Of a DNA stretch of 64,000 bases, positions 27,701 to 37,740 are shown one piece after another. The DNA is from Lota lota (taxonomy: Eukaryota; Chordata; Actinopteri; Gadiformes; Lotidae), in assembly GCA_026745465.1 (NCBI GenBank), contig JACYXH010000820.1:1-64000 (forward strand). Direction: 5' to 3'. Below the pieces are notes generated by a model that worked only from the letters and a program-made list of their open reading frames with translations, made no database searches and was not told where the DNA came from. Position 1 is the first letter of the stretch. The number at the start of each line of letters is the position of its first letter. Made by a program: the position numbers and the translations under genes.

Positions 27701-30424
27701 TGGAAAAGTGTAATCAAGCATTTTAATTTTTGTTTAGACCTTAAACCAACATATTTTGGTGAAGCACCATCGTTTTAAAAACAAAATACCATGTTTATGC
27801 TTTGAAACACATTTCGCTCAAAAAGTGATTCTCTTGCTCTGAAAAGCATTTTCCGCACATAAAAATATGGTTATGTTGCTTTTTCTCCCTTTAAATGGAA
27901 AAGTGTAACTAAACTTGTTAATGGTTGTTTAGACATTATACTAACATCAACTGGTGAAGCATGGTATTTTGTTTTTAAAACAAAATACCATGTTTATGCT
28001 CATAAACACATTGTGGTCAAAAAGGTATTTTCTCGCTCTGAAAAGCATTTTCCGCACATAAAAATATGGTTATGTTTTTTTTCTCACTTTAAATGGAAAA
28101 GTGTAACTAAGCTTGTTAAGGGTTGTTTAGACCTTATACTAACATCAATTAGTGAAGCACCATCGTTTTAAACACAACATACCATTTTAATGCTCAGAAA
28201 CACATTGTGGTCCAAAAGTGATACACTCGTTTTGAAAAGCATTTTCCGCACTTAAAAAACAAATGTTGCCTTTCTCCCACTTTAAATGGAAAAGTGTAAC
28301 TAAGCTTGTTAATGGTTGTTTAGACCTTATATTAACATCAACTTAGTGAAGCATCATCGTTTTAAACATAAAATACCATTTTAATGCTCATGAACACATT
28401 GTGCTCAAAAAGGTATTTTCTCGCTCTGAAAGCATTTTCCGCACATACAAATTTGGTTAAGTTGCTTTTTTCTCACTTTAAATGGAAAAGTGTAACTAAG
28501 CTTGTTAAGGGTTGTTTAGACCTTATACTAACATCAACTAGTGAATCTCCGTCGTTTTTAACACAAAAAAACAAGTTTATGCTCAGAAACAATTGTGTGC
28601 TCAAAATGTGATTCACTCGTTTTGAAAAGCATTTTCCGCACATACAAAAAGTGGTATGTTGCCTTTTTCCAACTTTAACTGGAAAAGTGTAACTAAGCTT
28701 GTTAATGGTTGTTTGTACCTTATATTAACATCAACTTGGTGAAGCACCATCGTTTTTAACAAAAAAAACACGTTGATGCTCAGAAACACATTGTGCTCAA
28801 AAAGTGATTCTCTTGCTCTGAAAAGCATTTTCCTCACATAAAAAAGTGGTAGGTTGCCTTTTTCCCACTTTAAATGGAAAATTGTAACTAAGCTTGTTAA
28901 TGGTTGTTTAGACCTTATATTAACATCAACTTGGTGAAGCACCATTGTTTTAAACACAACATACCATTTTAATGCTCAGAAACACATTGTGGTCAAAAAG
29001 GTATTTTCTCGCTCTGAAAAGCATTTTCCGCAGGTAAAAATATGGTTATGTTGCTTTTTTCTCACTTTAAATGGAAAAGTGTAACTAAGTTTGTTATTGG
29101 TTGTTTAGACCTTATACCAACATCAACTAGTGAAGCTCCGTCGTTTTTAACACAAAGAACCATGTTTATGCTAAGAAACACATTGTGGTCCAAAAGTGAT
29201 TCACTCGTTTTGAAAAGCATTTTCCGCACGTAAAAAAGAAATGTTGCCTTTTGACTTTTTTAAAGTGGGAGAAATCCCACTTTAAATGGAAAAGTGTAAT
29301 TAAGCTTGTTAATGGTTGTTTAGACCTTATATTAACATCAACTTGGTGAAGCACCATCGTTTTAAACACAACATACCATTTTAATGCTCAGAAACACATT
29401 GTGGTCCAAAAGTGATTCACTCGTTTTGAAAAGCATTTTCCGCACGTGAAAAAGAAATGTTGTTTCTCCCACTTTAAATGGAAAAGTGTAACTAAGCTTG
29501 TTAATGGTTGTTTAGTCCTTATATTAACATCAACTTGGTGAAGCACCATCGTTTTAAACACAACATACCATTTTAATGCTCATGAACACATTGTGCTCAA
29601 AAAGGTATTTTCTCGCTCTGAAAGCATTTTCCGCACATACAAATTTGGTTAAGTTGCTTTTTTCTCACTTTAAATGGAAAAGTGTAACTAAGCTTGTTAA
29701 GGGTTGTTTAGACCTTATACTAACATCAACTAGTGAATCTCCGTCGTTTTTAACACAAAAAAACAAGTTTATGCTCAGAAACAATTGTGTTCTCAAAATG
29801 TGATTCACTCGTTTTGAAAAGCATTTTCCGCACATACAAAAAGTGGTATGTTGCCTTTCTCCCACTTTAAATGGAAAAGTGTAACTAAGCTTGTTAATGG
29901 TTGTTTAGACCTTATTCCAACATCAACTAGTGAAGCAATATCGTTTTTCACACAAAATACCATGTTTATGCTTTGAAACACATTGTGCTCAAAAAGTGAT
30001 TCTCTTGCTCTGAAAAGCATTTTCCGCACATAAAAAAGTGGTATGTTGCCTTTTTCCCAATTTAAATGGAAAAGTGTAACTAAGCTTGTTAATGGTTGTT
30101 TAGACCTTATATTAACATCAACTTGGTGAAGCACCATCGTTTTAAACACAACATACAATTTTAATGATCAGAAACACATTGTGCTCAAAAAGGTATTTTC
30201 TCGCTCTGAAAGCATTTTCCGCACATAAAAATATGGTTATGTTGCTTTTTTCTCACTTTAAATAGAAAAGTGTAACTAAACTTGTTAAGGGTTGTTTAGA
30301 CCTTATACTAACATCAACTGGTGAAACATGGTATTTTGTTTTTAAAAATAAATACCATGTTTATGCTCATAAACACATTGTGGTCAAAAAGGTATTTTCT
30401 CGCTCTGAAAAGCATTTTCCGCAC
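21780..30424. repeat. Higher-order repeat, 4,322/4,323 bp x2, nearly identical
   Basis: Copy one is about 21780-26101 and copy two 26102-30424. Landmarks at 21788/26110, 22397/26719 and 22768/27090 are offset by 4,322 bp. Those at 24061/28384, 24719/29042 and 25482/29805 are offset by 4,323 bp, because one copy lacks one c near 23140. I could find only about three differences by eye (near 23140, 24037 and 25090), giving identity above 99.9 percent. Each copy holds about 22 monomers and includes the palindromic monomers and the 12-bp-arm hairpin described separately. This is the youngest large duplication in the array. Confidence 0.93.
21882..21914. repeat. Perfect 33-nt palindrome in a satellite monomer
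   Basis: The usual gaagcaccatcgtttt segment is replaced by catggtattttgtttt, followed by one base and its reverse complement aaaacaaaataccatg. The same palindrome occurs at 23637-23669, 26204-26236 and 27959-27991. Imperfect forms lie near 26004 and 30327. It could extrude as a cruciform or fold as a hairpin if transcribed (inference). Confidence 0.85.
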
Positions 30425-32907
30425 ATAAAAATATGGTTATGTTGTTTTTTTCTCACTTTAAATGGAAAAGTGTAACTAAGCTTGTTAATGGTTGTTTAGA
30501 CCTTATACTAACATCAACTAGTGAAGCTCCGTCGTTTTTAACACAAAGAACCATGTTTATGCTCAGAAACACATTGTGGTCCAAAAGTGATTCACTCGTT
30601 TTGAAAAGCATTTTCCGCACGTAAAAAAGAAATGTTGCCTTTCTCCCACTTTAAATGGAAAAGTGTAATTAAGCTTGTTAATGGTTGTTTAGACCTTCTA
30701 TTAACATCAACTTGGTGAAGCACCATCGTTTTTAACACAAAAAACACGTTGATGCTCAGAAACACATTGTGCTCAAAAAGTGATTCTCTTGCTCTGAAAA
30801 GCATTTTCCGCACATAAAAAAGTGGTATGTTGCCTTTTTCCCAATTTAAATGGAAAAGTGTAACTAAGCTTGTTAATGGTTGTTTAGACCTTATATTAAC
30901 ATCAACTTGGTGAAGCACCATCGTTTTAAACACAACATACCATTTTAATGCTCAGAAACACATTGTGCTCAAAAAGGTATTTTCTCGCTCTGAAAGCATT
31001 TTCCGCACGTAAAAATATGGTTATGTTGCTTTTTTCTCACTTTAAATGGAAAAGTGTAACTAAGCTTGTTAAGGGTTGTTTAGACCTTATACTGACATCA
31101 ATTAGTGAAGCACCATCGTTTTAAACACAACATACCGTTTTAATGCTCAGAAACGCATTGTGGTCCAAAAGTGATTCACTCGTTTTGAAAAGCATTTTCC
31201 GCACGTAAAAAAGAAATGTTGCCTTTCTCCTACTTTAAATGGAAAAGTGTAACTAAGCTTGTTAATGGTTGTTTAGACCTTATATTAAGATCAACTTAGT
31301 GAAGCACCATCGTTTTAAACACAACATACCATTTTAATGCTCATGAACACATTGTGCTCAAAAAGGTATTTTCTCGCTCTGAAAGCATTTTCCGCACATA
31401 AAAATATGGTTAAGTTGCTTTTTTCTCACTTTAAATGGAAAAGTGTAACTAAGCTTGTTAAGGGTTGCTTAGACCTTATACTAACATCAACTAGTGAATC
31501 TTCGTCGTTTTTAACACAAAAAAACAAGTTTATGCTCAGAAACAATTGTGTGCTCAAAATGTGATTCACTCGTTTTGAAAAGCATTTTCCGCACATACAA
31601 AAAGTGGTATGTTGCCTTTCTCCCACTTTAAATGGAAAAGTGTAACTAAGCTTGTTAATGGTTGTTTTGACCTTATTCCAACATCAACTAGTGAAGCAAT
31701 ATCGTTTTTCACACAAAATACCATGTTTATGCTTTGAAACACATTGTGCTCAAAAAGTGATTCTCTTGCTCTGAAAAGCATTTTCCGCACATAAAAAAGT
31801 TGTAGGTTGCCTTTTTCCCACTTTAAATGGAAAAGTGTAATCAAGCATTTTAATGGTTGTTTAGACCTTAAACCAACATATTTTGGTGAAGCACCATCGT
31901 TTTTCACACAAAAAAAAAAATTATGCTCAGAAACATTGTGCTCAAAAAGTGATTCTCTTGCTCTGAAAAGCATTTTCCTCACATAAAAAAGTGGTAGGTT
32001 GCCTTTTTCCCACTTTAAATGGAAAATTGTAACTAAGGTTGTTAATGGTTGTTTAGACCTTATACCAACATAAACTGATGAATCACCAGCGTTTTTAACA
32101 CAAAAAACCACGTTTATGCTCAGAAACACTTTGAGGTCAAAAAGTGATTCTCTTGCTCTTAAAAGCTTTTACCGCAACATAAAAAAGTGGTATGTTGCCC
32201 TTTTCCCACTTTAAATGGTAAAGTGTAACTATGCTTGTTTAGACCTTAAACTAACATCAACTGGTGAAGCATGGTATTTTGTTTTTAAAACAAATGCTTA
32301 TGCTCATAAACACATTGTGGTCAAAAAGGTATTTTCTCGCTCTGAAAATTATTTTCCGCACATAAAAATATGGTTATGTTGCTTTTTTCTCACTTTAAAT
32401 GGAAAAGTGTAACTAAGCTTGTTATTGGTTGTTTAGACCTTATACTAACATCAACTAGTGAAGCTCCGTCGTTTTTAACACAAAGAACCATGTTTATGCT
32501 CAGAAACACATTGTGGTCCAAAAGTGATTCACTCGTTTTGAAAAGCATTTTCCGCACGTAAAAAAGAAATGTTGCTTTTCTCCCACTTTAAATGGAAAAG
32601 TGTAATAGAGCATTTTAATGGTTGTTTAGACCTTATACCAACATATTTTGGTCAAGCACCATCGTTTTTCACACAAAAAAACATGTTCATGCTCAGAAAC
32701 ACATTGTGTGCTCAAAATGTGATTCTCTTGCTCTGAAAAGCATTTTCCGCACGTAAAAAAGAAATGTTGCCTTTCTCCCACTTTAAATGGAAAGTGCAAT
32801 TAAGCTTGTTAATGGTTGTTTAGACCTTATATTAACATCAACTTGGTGAAGCACCATAGTTTTTAACACACAAAACCATGTTTATGCTCAGAAACACATT
32901 GTGCTCA
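30425..32907. repeat. Right edge of the satellite, divergent monomers
   Basis: The last dozen monomers lose regular higher-order structure. From about 31,850 they carry more private changes: an A-rich run near 31,910, shortened units near 32,230 and altered spacers. Divergence increasing towards a border is expected where a satellite is no longer homogenised (general knowledge). The last recognisable monomer text (gaaacacattgtgctca) ends near 32,907. Confidence 0.8.
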
Positions 32908-32943
32908 TACCAATATATACCATGGTATGGTATATATTAACTC
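32908..32943. repeat. Short AT-rich palindromic junction at the satellite border
   Basis: Directly after the last monomer comes atatataccatggtatggt followed by atatatta. This contains the 10-bp palindrome taccatggta and a repeated ggtata. It separates satellite from the dissimilar DNA that follows. Confidence 0.6.
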
Positions 32944-33200
32944 CCACTCCTCCTCATTTACAGCAGCTTTCGCTTCCAGTCTAAGCTTCTAAGCTTTCTG
33001 AAATTATTATAACTTTCTTCTCCCAGTGAAAGAGTAGGGAAGGGGTGAACTTGGTGTGAGCTTGGGGTCATCTTGGGTGAACTTGGGCTGAGCTTGCTTT
33101 GAATTTGCAGCAGCCTTTGTGTGCCATTGTGGGAAAAACACAGGTGGTTTGGAATGCTCATACCCTCACCCCCTGGGTAGTAAATAACATCATTGGGGGA
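32944..33200. repeat. Left arm of a diverged inverted pair
   Basis: This stretch is a diverged inverted copy of 37,725-37,890. On the minus strand it reads an acaggtggtt-like start in reverse, then cacaaaggctgctgcaaatt, then alternating caagctca and caagttcaccc blocks, then ctttcactgggagaagaaag; the right arm carries the same order. Both arms end inward with gtagtaaat followed by acatcattgg. Similarity is roughly 75-80 percent by eye. The arms could be the terminal inverted repeats of one large element, or two independent copies of one repeat family in opposite orientation. Confidence 0.65.
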
Positions 33201-33271
33201 GTTTAAAGGGAGTGGGTGTGTGCTAGGTTAGTATTGCTTTCATCCGTCGCGGCATACACATTTTTCTCAAC

Positions 33272-33511
33272 ATGGACGTTGCATCAGCAGAGCTCCAGGA
33301 CACTGTAAAGCAGCCAACTCTAGGTATGTGGAGTTATCATTCACCACAATATATCCATGGGTCTATGGAGGTGGACATTAAGCACAACATGCTCAGTCTT
33401 GGAAAATGTTCTGAAAGAATGTTAAGTAGTTTTGAGTTAGATTACATGCCATGTTTTGTTTTCTTCCATACCTTGTTTGGAAGAACAGTGAAGTGTTATT
33501 ATTTATCTTAG
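33272..33511 (+). CDS. Short unrecognised reading frame inside the left arm
   Basis: A 79-codon frame starting MDVASAELQDTV, with a favourable start context (caacatgg), about 70 bp inside the left inverted arm. A splice-donor-like ctag/gtatgt lies about 17 codons in, so only the first part might be coding, as exon 1 of a longer gene. I recognise no domain, and the C-terminal part (MPCFVFFHTLFGR) reads like translated spacer. Real coding status is doubtful; position and start context are the only support. Confidence 0.2.
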   Translation: MDVASAELQDTVKQPTLGMWSYHSPQYIHGSMEVDIKHNMLSLGKCSERMLSSFELDYMPCFVFFHTLFGRTVKCYYLS

Positions 33512-33529
33512 CCATGTTCTGTTTTGTGT

Positions 33530-33744
33530 TAGGGCTACAAGCTAAAGAGAGAGGATGTAGAGCATTCGCAATGTGCGTTCGAATGTGCTCCTATGGCAGC
33601 CACCGTACTTGAATGAGCATGCGCGGTGGTGGGTGCGCCCCTCTAGGTATTCTGTTAGTCACGCAATGTTGGTCTACGACTTACCATTGTGTTAAATAAA
33701 AGTAATACTGTTACAAAGTATTCCCTCCGTGTCAGGTCATTCAA
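33530..33744 (+). other. LTR-like or 3'-end-like fragment, unclassified
   Basis: About 200 bp with an aataaa signal (near 33694) followed by tactgttacaaag and a cattcaaca end. This resembles the downstream half of an LTR or a gene end. No second copy is present in the window, so it cannot be defined. It directly abuts the reverse-transcriptase fragment that follows. Confidence 0.3.
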
Positions 33745-36235
33745 CAGATATCATCCAAACAAACAAAAACCAAACCGGTTCAAAAACTCTAGGATAACGT
33801 CGTTCACAAGACCCTGAAACACAGCTGGAGCATTGGTGAGACCAAAAGGCATTAGGAGGTACTCGTAATGACCACTGGGAGTGTTGAAAGCGGTCTTCCA
33901 TTCATCCCCCTCCCTTATCCTCACCAAATGATAAGCGTTTCTAAGGTGTAGCTTGGAAAATATCTTGGCACCTTACAAGAGCTCGAAAGCAGAGGAGAAA
34001 AAAAGGAAAGGGGTACCTGTTCTTGATTGTGATGTACTCAGGCCTCGGTAGTCAATGCAGGTACGCAGAGTCTTATCCTTCTTGCCAACAAAGAAAAATC
34101 CAGCTCCCGCCGGGAAGAGGACGGAAGAATGATGCCGGACGCAGGGGAAGAGTCAATGTATTCCTTCATTGCCTCCCTCTCTGGCGCTGACAATGAATAG
34201 AGACGTCCTCTGGGGGCTGAAGTTCCGGGGAGCAGATCAATGGAACAGTCATAGGGTCGGGTGAGGAGGCAGGGAGATGGCACGGGCCTTGCTGAACACC
34301 TCCTTGAGGTCGTGGTAACAGGACGGAACCCCACAGAGATCCGGAACTTCGGTGACTGAAGATGTCGGAAAAGGTGAGGTGGGAAGAGACTCCGGAGACG
34401 CAGGAACCCTGGGTCGAACAGGCTCTGTGACAGAAACAGATGGGAGACAGGCAGCACATCCCTTGCCCCAACCCGTAACCTCTCCAGTGGACCAGTCTAT
34501 GTGAGGGTTATGTTTGGTGAGCAAGGGAAACCCCAGAATAAGAGGATGTAACAGAGTTGAACAAGTGGAAACTCAGAAGTTCAGTGTGATTCTTGGCTAT
34601 GATAATCTTAATAGGCTGAGTATGAGAGAGTATAGAGCAGTAGCTACTAATGGCTTGGGTAAGGGAACTAAATGAAGTCCAAGTCTCTTAGCTAACCTCC
34701 AATCCATAAAGCTCTCATCAGCCCCAGAGTCCACTGATACTGGGTGAAAAAAGGTATGGGAAGGAATAACTAGCTCCTGAGTGAATGGTCGAGGGAGAAA
34801 AACAGAGGACGTGGTTCGGCTCACCAGTAACCTCTTCTTCACGGGTGAGCCTTTCTTTTAATGGACACGCAGACAGGAAGTGACCAAGTTGTGAACAGTA
34901 AATTCACACGCTGTTGCTCCTCAAGAATGACCCTTGCTCTCCCCATCTGCATTGGCTCCTGTGGAGCAGTTGGGGGAGAAATCGACGAGTAGTCAAGTGC
35001 CACGAAGAAACGTGATCGGCAGCTGACTGCCCTCTCTGGACGGGAGAGAAAACAGCCCTGGATCTTTCCCTCTCTCTCCCGGAGACGATTGTCAATCCTA
35101 ATGACTAGGGCAAATAAGGAATCCAGGTCCGGAGGAAGCTCAAGAGGAGCCAACTGGTGTCGGATGGTGTTGGATGGTGTTGGACAGCCCGAACAGGAAG
35201 GCATCAAACAGGGCCGAAGAGTTCCAACCGCAGCTGCCAGGGTTCGAAACTCGATGGTGAAATCAGAAGCCCGCCTGATGCAGACCCATCAAAGTTCTCG
35301 CTGCCTCACGACCTGGGGTAGTGTGATCAAAGATCTTGTAGAGAGTGTCGGTGAATAAATCCAGGGAAAAACAGAGGGGAGAACTCCTGGACCACTGGCC
35401 AGTGAGGTGAGAGATGATGTAAGCCACCTTTGCGCGCTCCGTCTGGAAAGAAGGTGCCAGTAGCTCAAAATGTAGCCCACACTGGACCAGGAACTACCGG
35501 CAATTCCTGGAGTCGCCGGAAAAACGTTCCGGTCGGGAAAGACGAGGAACCGTGACTGGCATAGGAGATGGAACAGGTTGAGAAGCAGGAACAGGAACAG
35601 AGTCATTGGTCGAGGCTGGTGCTGGAGCCGGTACAGCGATCGCCAGACTTTCCATTAACTGTTGAAGTTGGTCATTCAAACTAATTAAACTAACCTGACC
35701 GCAGATGGATGACTGAAAACTCTCATTGTGTTCCGCCATCTCCCTTACTCCCAGGCAGATTGAGGTGAGTTGGTCCTCGTGATGGTGAATCTGCTTCCCT
35801 TGTGCTCGCAACGTGGCATGCATAGAGTCAGAGTCGGCTGAGTCCATTGTAGTGGCCAGTTCGTACTGTAAGAACTAGGTGAACCACAGGGAAAAAAAAC
35901 TCAAAAGCACGACTCAGAGGCAACAGTCTGGATAGTAAGAATTGTCTTTACTAAGAAGCAAGGGTCGGTACACGGGTAATCATGACAATCAGGCAAACAA
36001 TCCGGCAGGGAGTAGACAGGCGTAGTGGTTCGGTACACGGGTAATCAGTAGGAGGTCAGGCAAACAATCCGGCAGGGAGAAGGCAAAGGCGTAGTCGGGA
36101 ATAACAGGCAGGAATCAAAAACCAGGAATTGTAAAAATCACTAGGAGTAATGCTGGAACGTTTGACACAGAGGAACAAAGACGAACTGGCACAGAGGAAG
36201 GGAAACACACAGACTAAATACACTAGGAGGAAACT
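33745..36235 (-). mobile_element. Ty3/Gypsy retrotransposon fragment (sushi/Jule-like), broken
   Basis: Fossil element on the minus strand. From its 5' side it shows an LTR/leader-like stretch (about 35,870-36,235), a Gag-like segment starting MDSADSDSMHATL with a coiled region and an RLSRPERFSGD motif (about 35,400-35,850), a protease-like segment with VDSGADESF (about 34,700), and a piece of reverse transcriptase with the [10 protein letters not shown] motif (about 33,830). The RT ends early, and RNase H and integrase are absent. The leader holds a ~65-bp direct duplication (35963-36026 and 36027-36095). The element is old, with many breaks, and not capable of expression as it stands. The family assignment rests on the Gag and RT motifs. 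Confidence 0.8.
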
Positions 36236-36241
36236 GTTAAT

Positions 36242-36397
36242 GATGTGACATGTGTTGGGACTTAATGTTTTCTTGCTTATGATTTCATTGTAGGGTATGG
36301 ATTTTAACTTGAGACGGGTGCCCCCCCTTTTATTACGAGCTCCAGTGATAACAAACTCTAATGCATCATCTGTCAAACTTGTGTCATTACTCTGCAT
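36242..36397 (-). CDS. Unrecognised short reading frame next to the 138-codon frame
   Basis: A frame beginning MQSNDTSLTDDALEFVITGARNKRGG, about 50 codons before it runs into the retrotransposon fragment. It starts 26 bp after the stop of the upstream frame at 36,423. Composition (mixed hydrophobic, then basic GARNKRGGTRLKLK) looks protein-like. At the far end cattaacag with a pyrimidine-rich flank marks either a splice-like junction or the insertion boundary. No family recognised; low confidence that it is a gene. Confidence 0.25.
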
Positions 36398-36422
36398 GAC
36401 TTAGGCTATCTAATCAGTGTTG

Positions 36423-36839
36423 TCATCGTCCAGCCTGTACAGCCTGTACATCACTGATATTATCACTATTGCCCCCATGCACACCATCCAGACCGTCTAT
36501 CTGTTCTACTAGGGCTAGCGCCTCTAGCGCCCCATGCATATACTCCTCTAGCTTATTTACAACAGACTCATTTAACAACTCGTCAAGACCTGCGTTGCTA
36601 AGGTCTATATTCTCATCACACAATTCATTTAGCTGTTCAGCTATGGTAAACGAATAATGTCCACAACACATATGATCCAGCAAGGTAACATGATCAAACC
36701 TATTCAACATCTCCTCAAGACACGCATCCATAATGTTTCCATTCTCAAAAACATAACTAGACTCTATATATACAACACGTTTACATCTCCTCTCGGGGTT
36801 GCCATCTATAGACTTGTATTTTCTTTTTCTGGGACTCAT
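36423..36839 (-). CDS. Unrecognised 138-residue protein in the AT-rich segment
   Basis: A complete frame of 138 codons. The N terminus is strongly basic (MSPRKRKYKSIDG, then NPERRCKR, a plausible nuclear-localisation-like cluster). The rest is acidic and leucine-rich (residues ~30-120), with no membrane segment and no zinc-binding pattern I recognise. Directly upstream on the coding strand is a TATA-like ctataaatacaca ending at the ATG, an unusually compact arrangement for a host gene. A second short frame follows 26 bp downstream. The surrounding 36.2-37.6 kb is much more AT-rich than the flanking elements. It may belong to an unclassified mobile or virus-like element bounded by the inverted arms, or be a chance frame. 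I do not recognise a family and propose no function. Confidence 0.4.
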   Translation of the reverse strand: MSPRKRKYKSIDGNPERRCKRVVYIESSYVFENGNIMDACLEEMLNRFDHVTLLDHMCCGHYSFTIAEQLNELCDENIDLSNAGLDELLNESVVNKLEEYMHGALEALALVEQIDGLDGVHGGNSDNISDVQAVQAGR

Positions 36840-37585
36840 TGTGTATTTATAGATTACCTATATAATAACCACCTAAATGTAACGTATACCACACATCCCA
36901 AAAGTAAAAAGTAAACAACAAAAATAATAATAGAAAACAATTAAATAAAAAGAAACGCTATACAACAAATCAACAGATGTTTTTAAGTCACATGTGCCAT
37001 TCATCACAAACCCGTATCGTCTCCGTCCCCTAACAACGAACAACTTTATCAAACAAATATAAGACAGTTACACAAAGTCAGTGACCTGATATGTCTAATG
37101 ATATAACTGTGTTTTTTAGGATATACTCACAATAGATCAGTGGCATGTTGGCAGCTTGGTGTCTCGATGTTTTGTAAAAAAAAACAAAAGTCTTGTAACA
37201 CGTTCTCTACATTTGTATATTCTTACGTGACACATTCGACCCTATCGATAACCATTGGTCATTGTTCTAACCCATATGTTTGGTTCATCGGATGTAGACA
37301 TGCCTCTAATTAGATCTCTCTAAAACAATACAGTTTGTCTAAAAGGCCCTGCACGGTGTTTGCCGTGGATATAGTAACTGTCATTATAAGATAAAAGCTA
37401 TATACAAATGATATAAAACATTGTTTATATAAATATAATATACAAATCATATACATTTTTTGTTTATAGGGAATATACGTTTCTCCTTGCATCCAGAGAT
37501 GTCTCCCTTTCGTTGTACTAATTGAGTGGTGCTAGTACGCACATTCATTACAGATCGCAGCCTGCGTTTTCTCAGTGTAACTAAC
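36840..37585. other. AT-rich stretch without recognisable gene
   Basis: About 750 bp of AT-rich sequence upstream of the 138-codon frame, with several tatata-like runs and short frames only. I see no transposase, RNA gene or tandem repeat in it. It may be regulatory or degenerate interior of the inverted-arm-bounded segment. Confidence 0.5.
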
Positions 37586-37588
37586 CCC

Positions 37589-37740
37589 AATGATGTCATA
37601 TCCCACCCCACTGGGGGGCTATGGCGTGGTCAACCAGATCTTTTAATAACCCAGTATTCAGCATAAACAACTGCCCACTGTGATGGAAAATTACCCAAGG
37701 CCCTATTCCGGTCCCTATTCCAATGATGTCATTTACTACC
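37589..37740 (-). other. Coding-like sequence at the inner side of the right arm
   Basis: On the minus strand this stretch reads protein-like text (IGPWVIFHHSGQLFMLNTG and LLKDLVDHAIAPQWGG). The motif atgatgtcat next to taccccc or tcccaccc occurs twice, near 37,591 and 37,721, suggesting a partial internal duplication of ~130 bp. The left arm has a matching gtagtaaataacatcattgg. It could be an exon remnant of an element-encoded protein; I recognise no family. Confidence 0.3.

Larger units (their letters stand above)
1..32907. repeat. Satellite array, ~196-bp monomer, about 168 copies
   Basis: Head-to-tail tandem array filling the first half of the window and continuing past its left edge. 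Reading the plus strand, each monomer carries the same landmarks in order: ttgtttagacctta, an acatcaact block, a caccatcgtttt block, tttatgctcagaaacac, gtgctcaaaaag, gcattttccgcac, then cactttaaatggaaaagtg and taactaagcttg. Most units are 195-197 bp; some lack about 10 bp after the aagcttg block. At least four monomer subtypes are visible from the segment before gcattttccgcac: gattctcttgctctgaaaa, ggtattttctcgctctgaaa, gattcactcgttttgaaaa after gtggtcc, and the same after a caattgtgtgctc block. The sequence is AT-rich. Function is unknown. Centromeric, pericentromeric or interstitial satellite are all possible, and I saw no clear CENP-B box. The many open frames inside it are by-products of a period close to a multiple of three. 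Confidence 0.97.

Noticed and set aside
1-32907. Dozens of 60-187-codon frames, mostly on the minus strand, as a protein family
   Set aside because: They are successive translations of the ~195-197-bp satellite monomer. Start and stop positions follow monomer variants, and the same text recurs every unit on both strands. No independent coding evidence is visible.
1-32907. CRISPR-like repeat-spacer array
   Set aside because: The whole unit is repeated with no unique spacers, the period is ~196 bp and the sequence context is vertebrate.
1-32907. Centromere identity
   Set aside because: Array size and higher-order structure fit, but I saw no clear CENP-B box and the window gives no chromosomal context. 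Left as possible, not claimed.
34038-34524. Three overlapping minus-strand frames at 34.0-34.5 kb as separate genes
   Set aside because: They are different frames of one decayed Ty3/Gypsy protease-RT interval.
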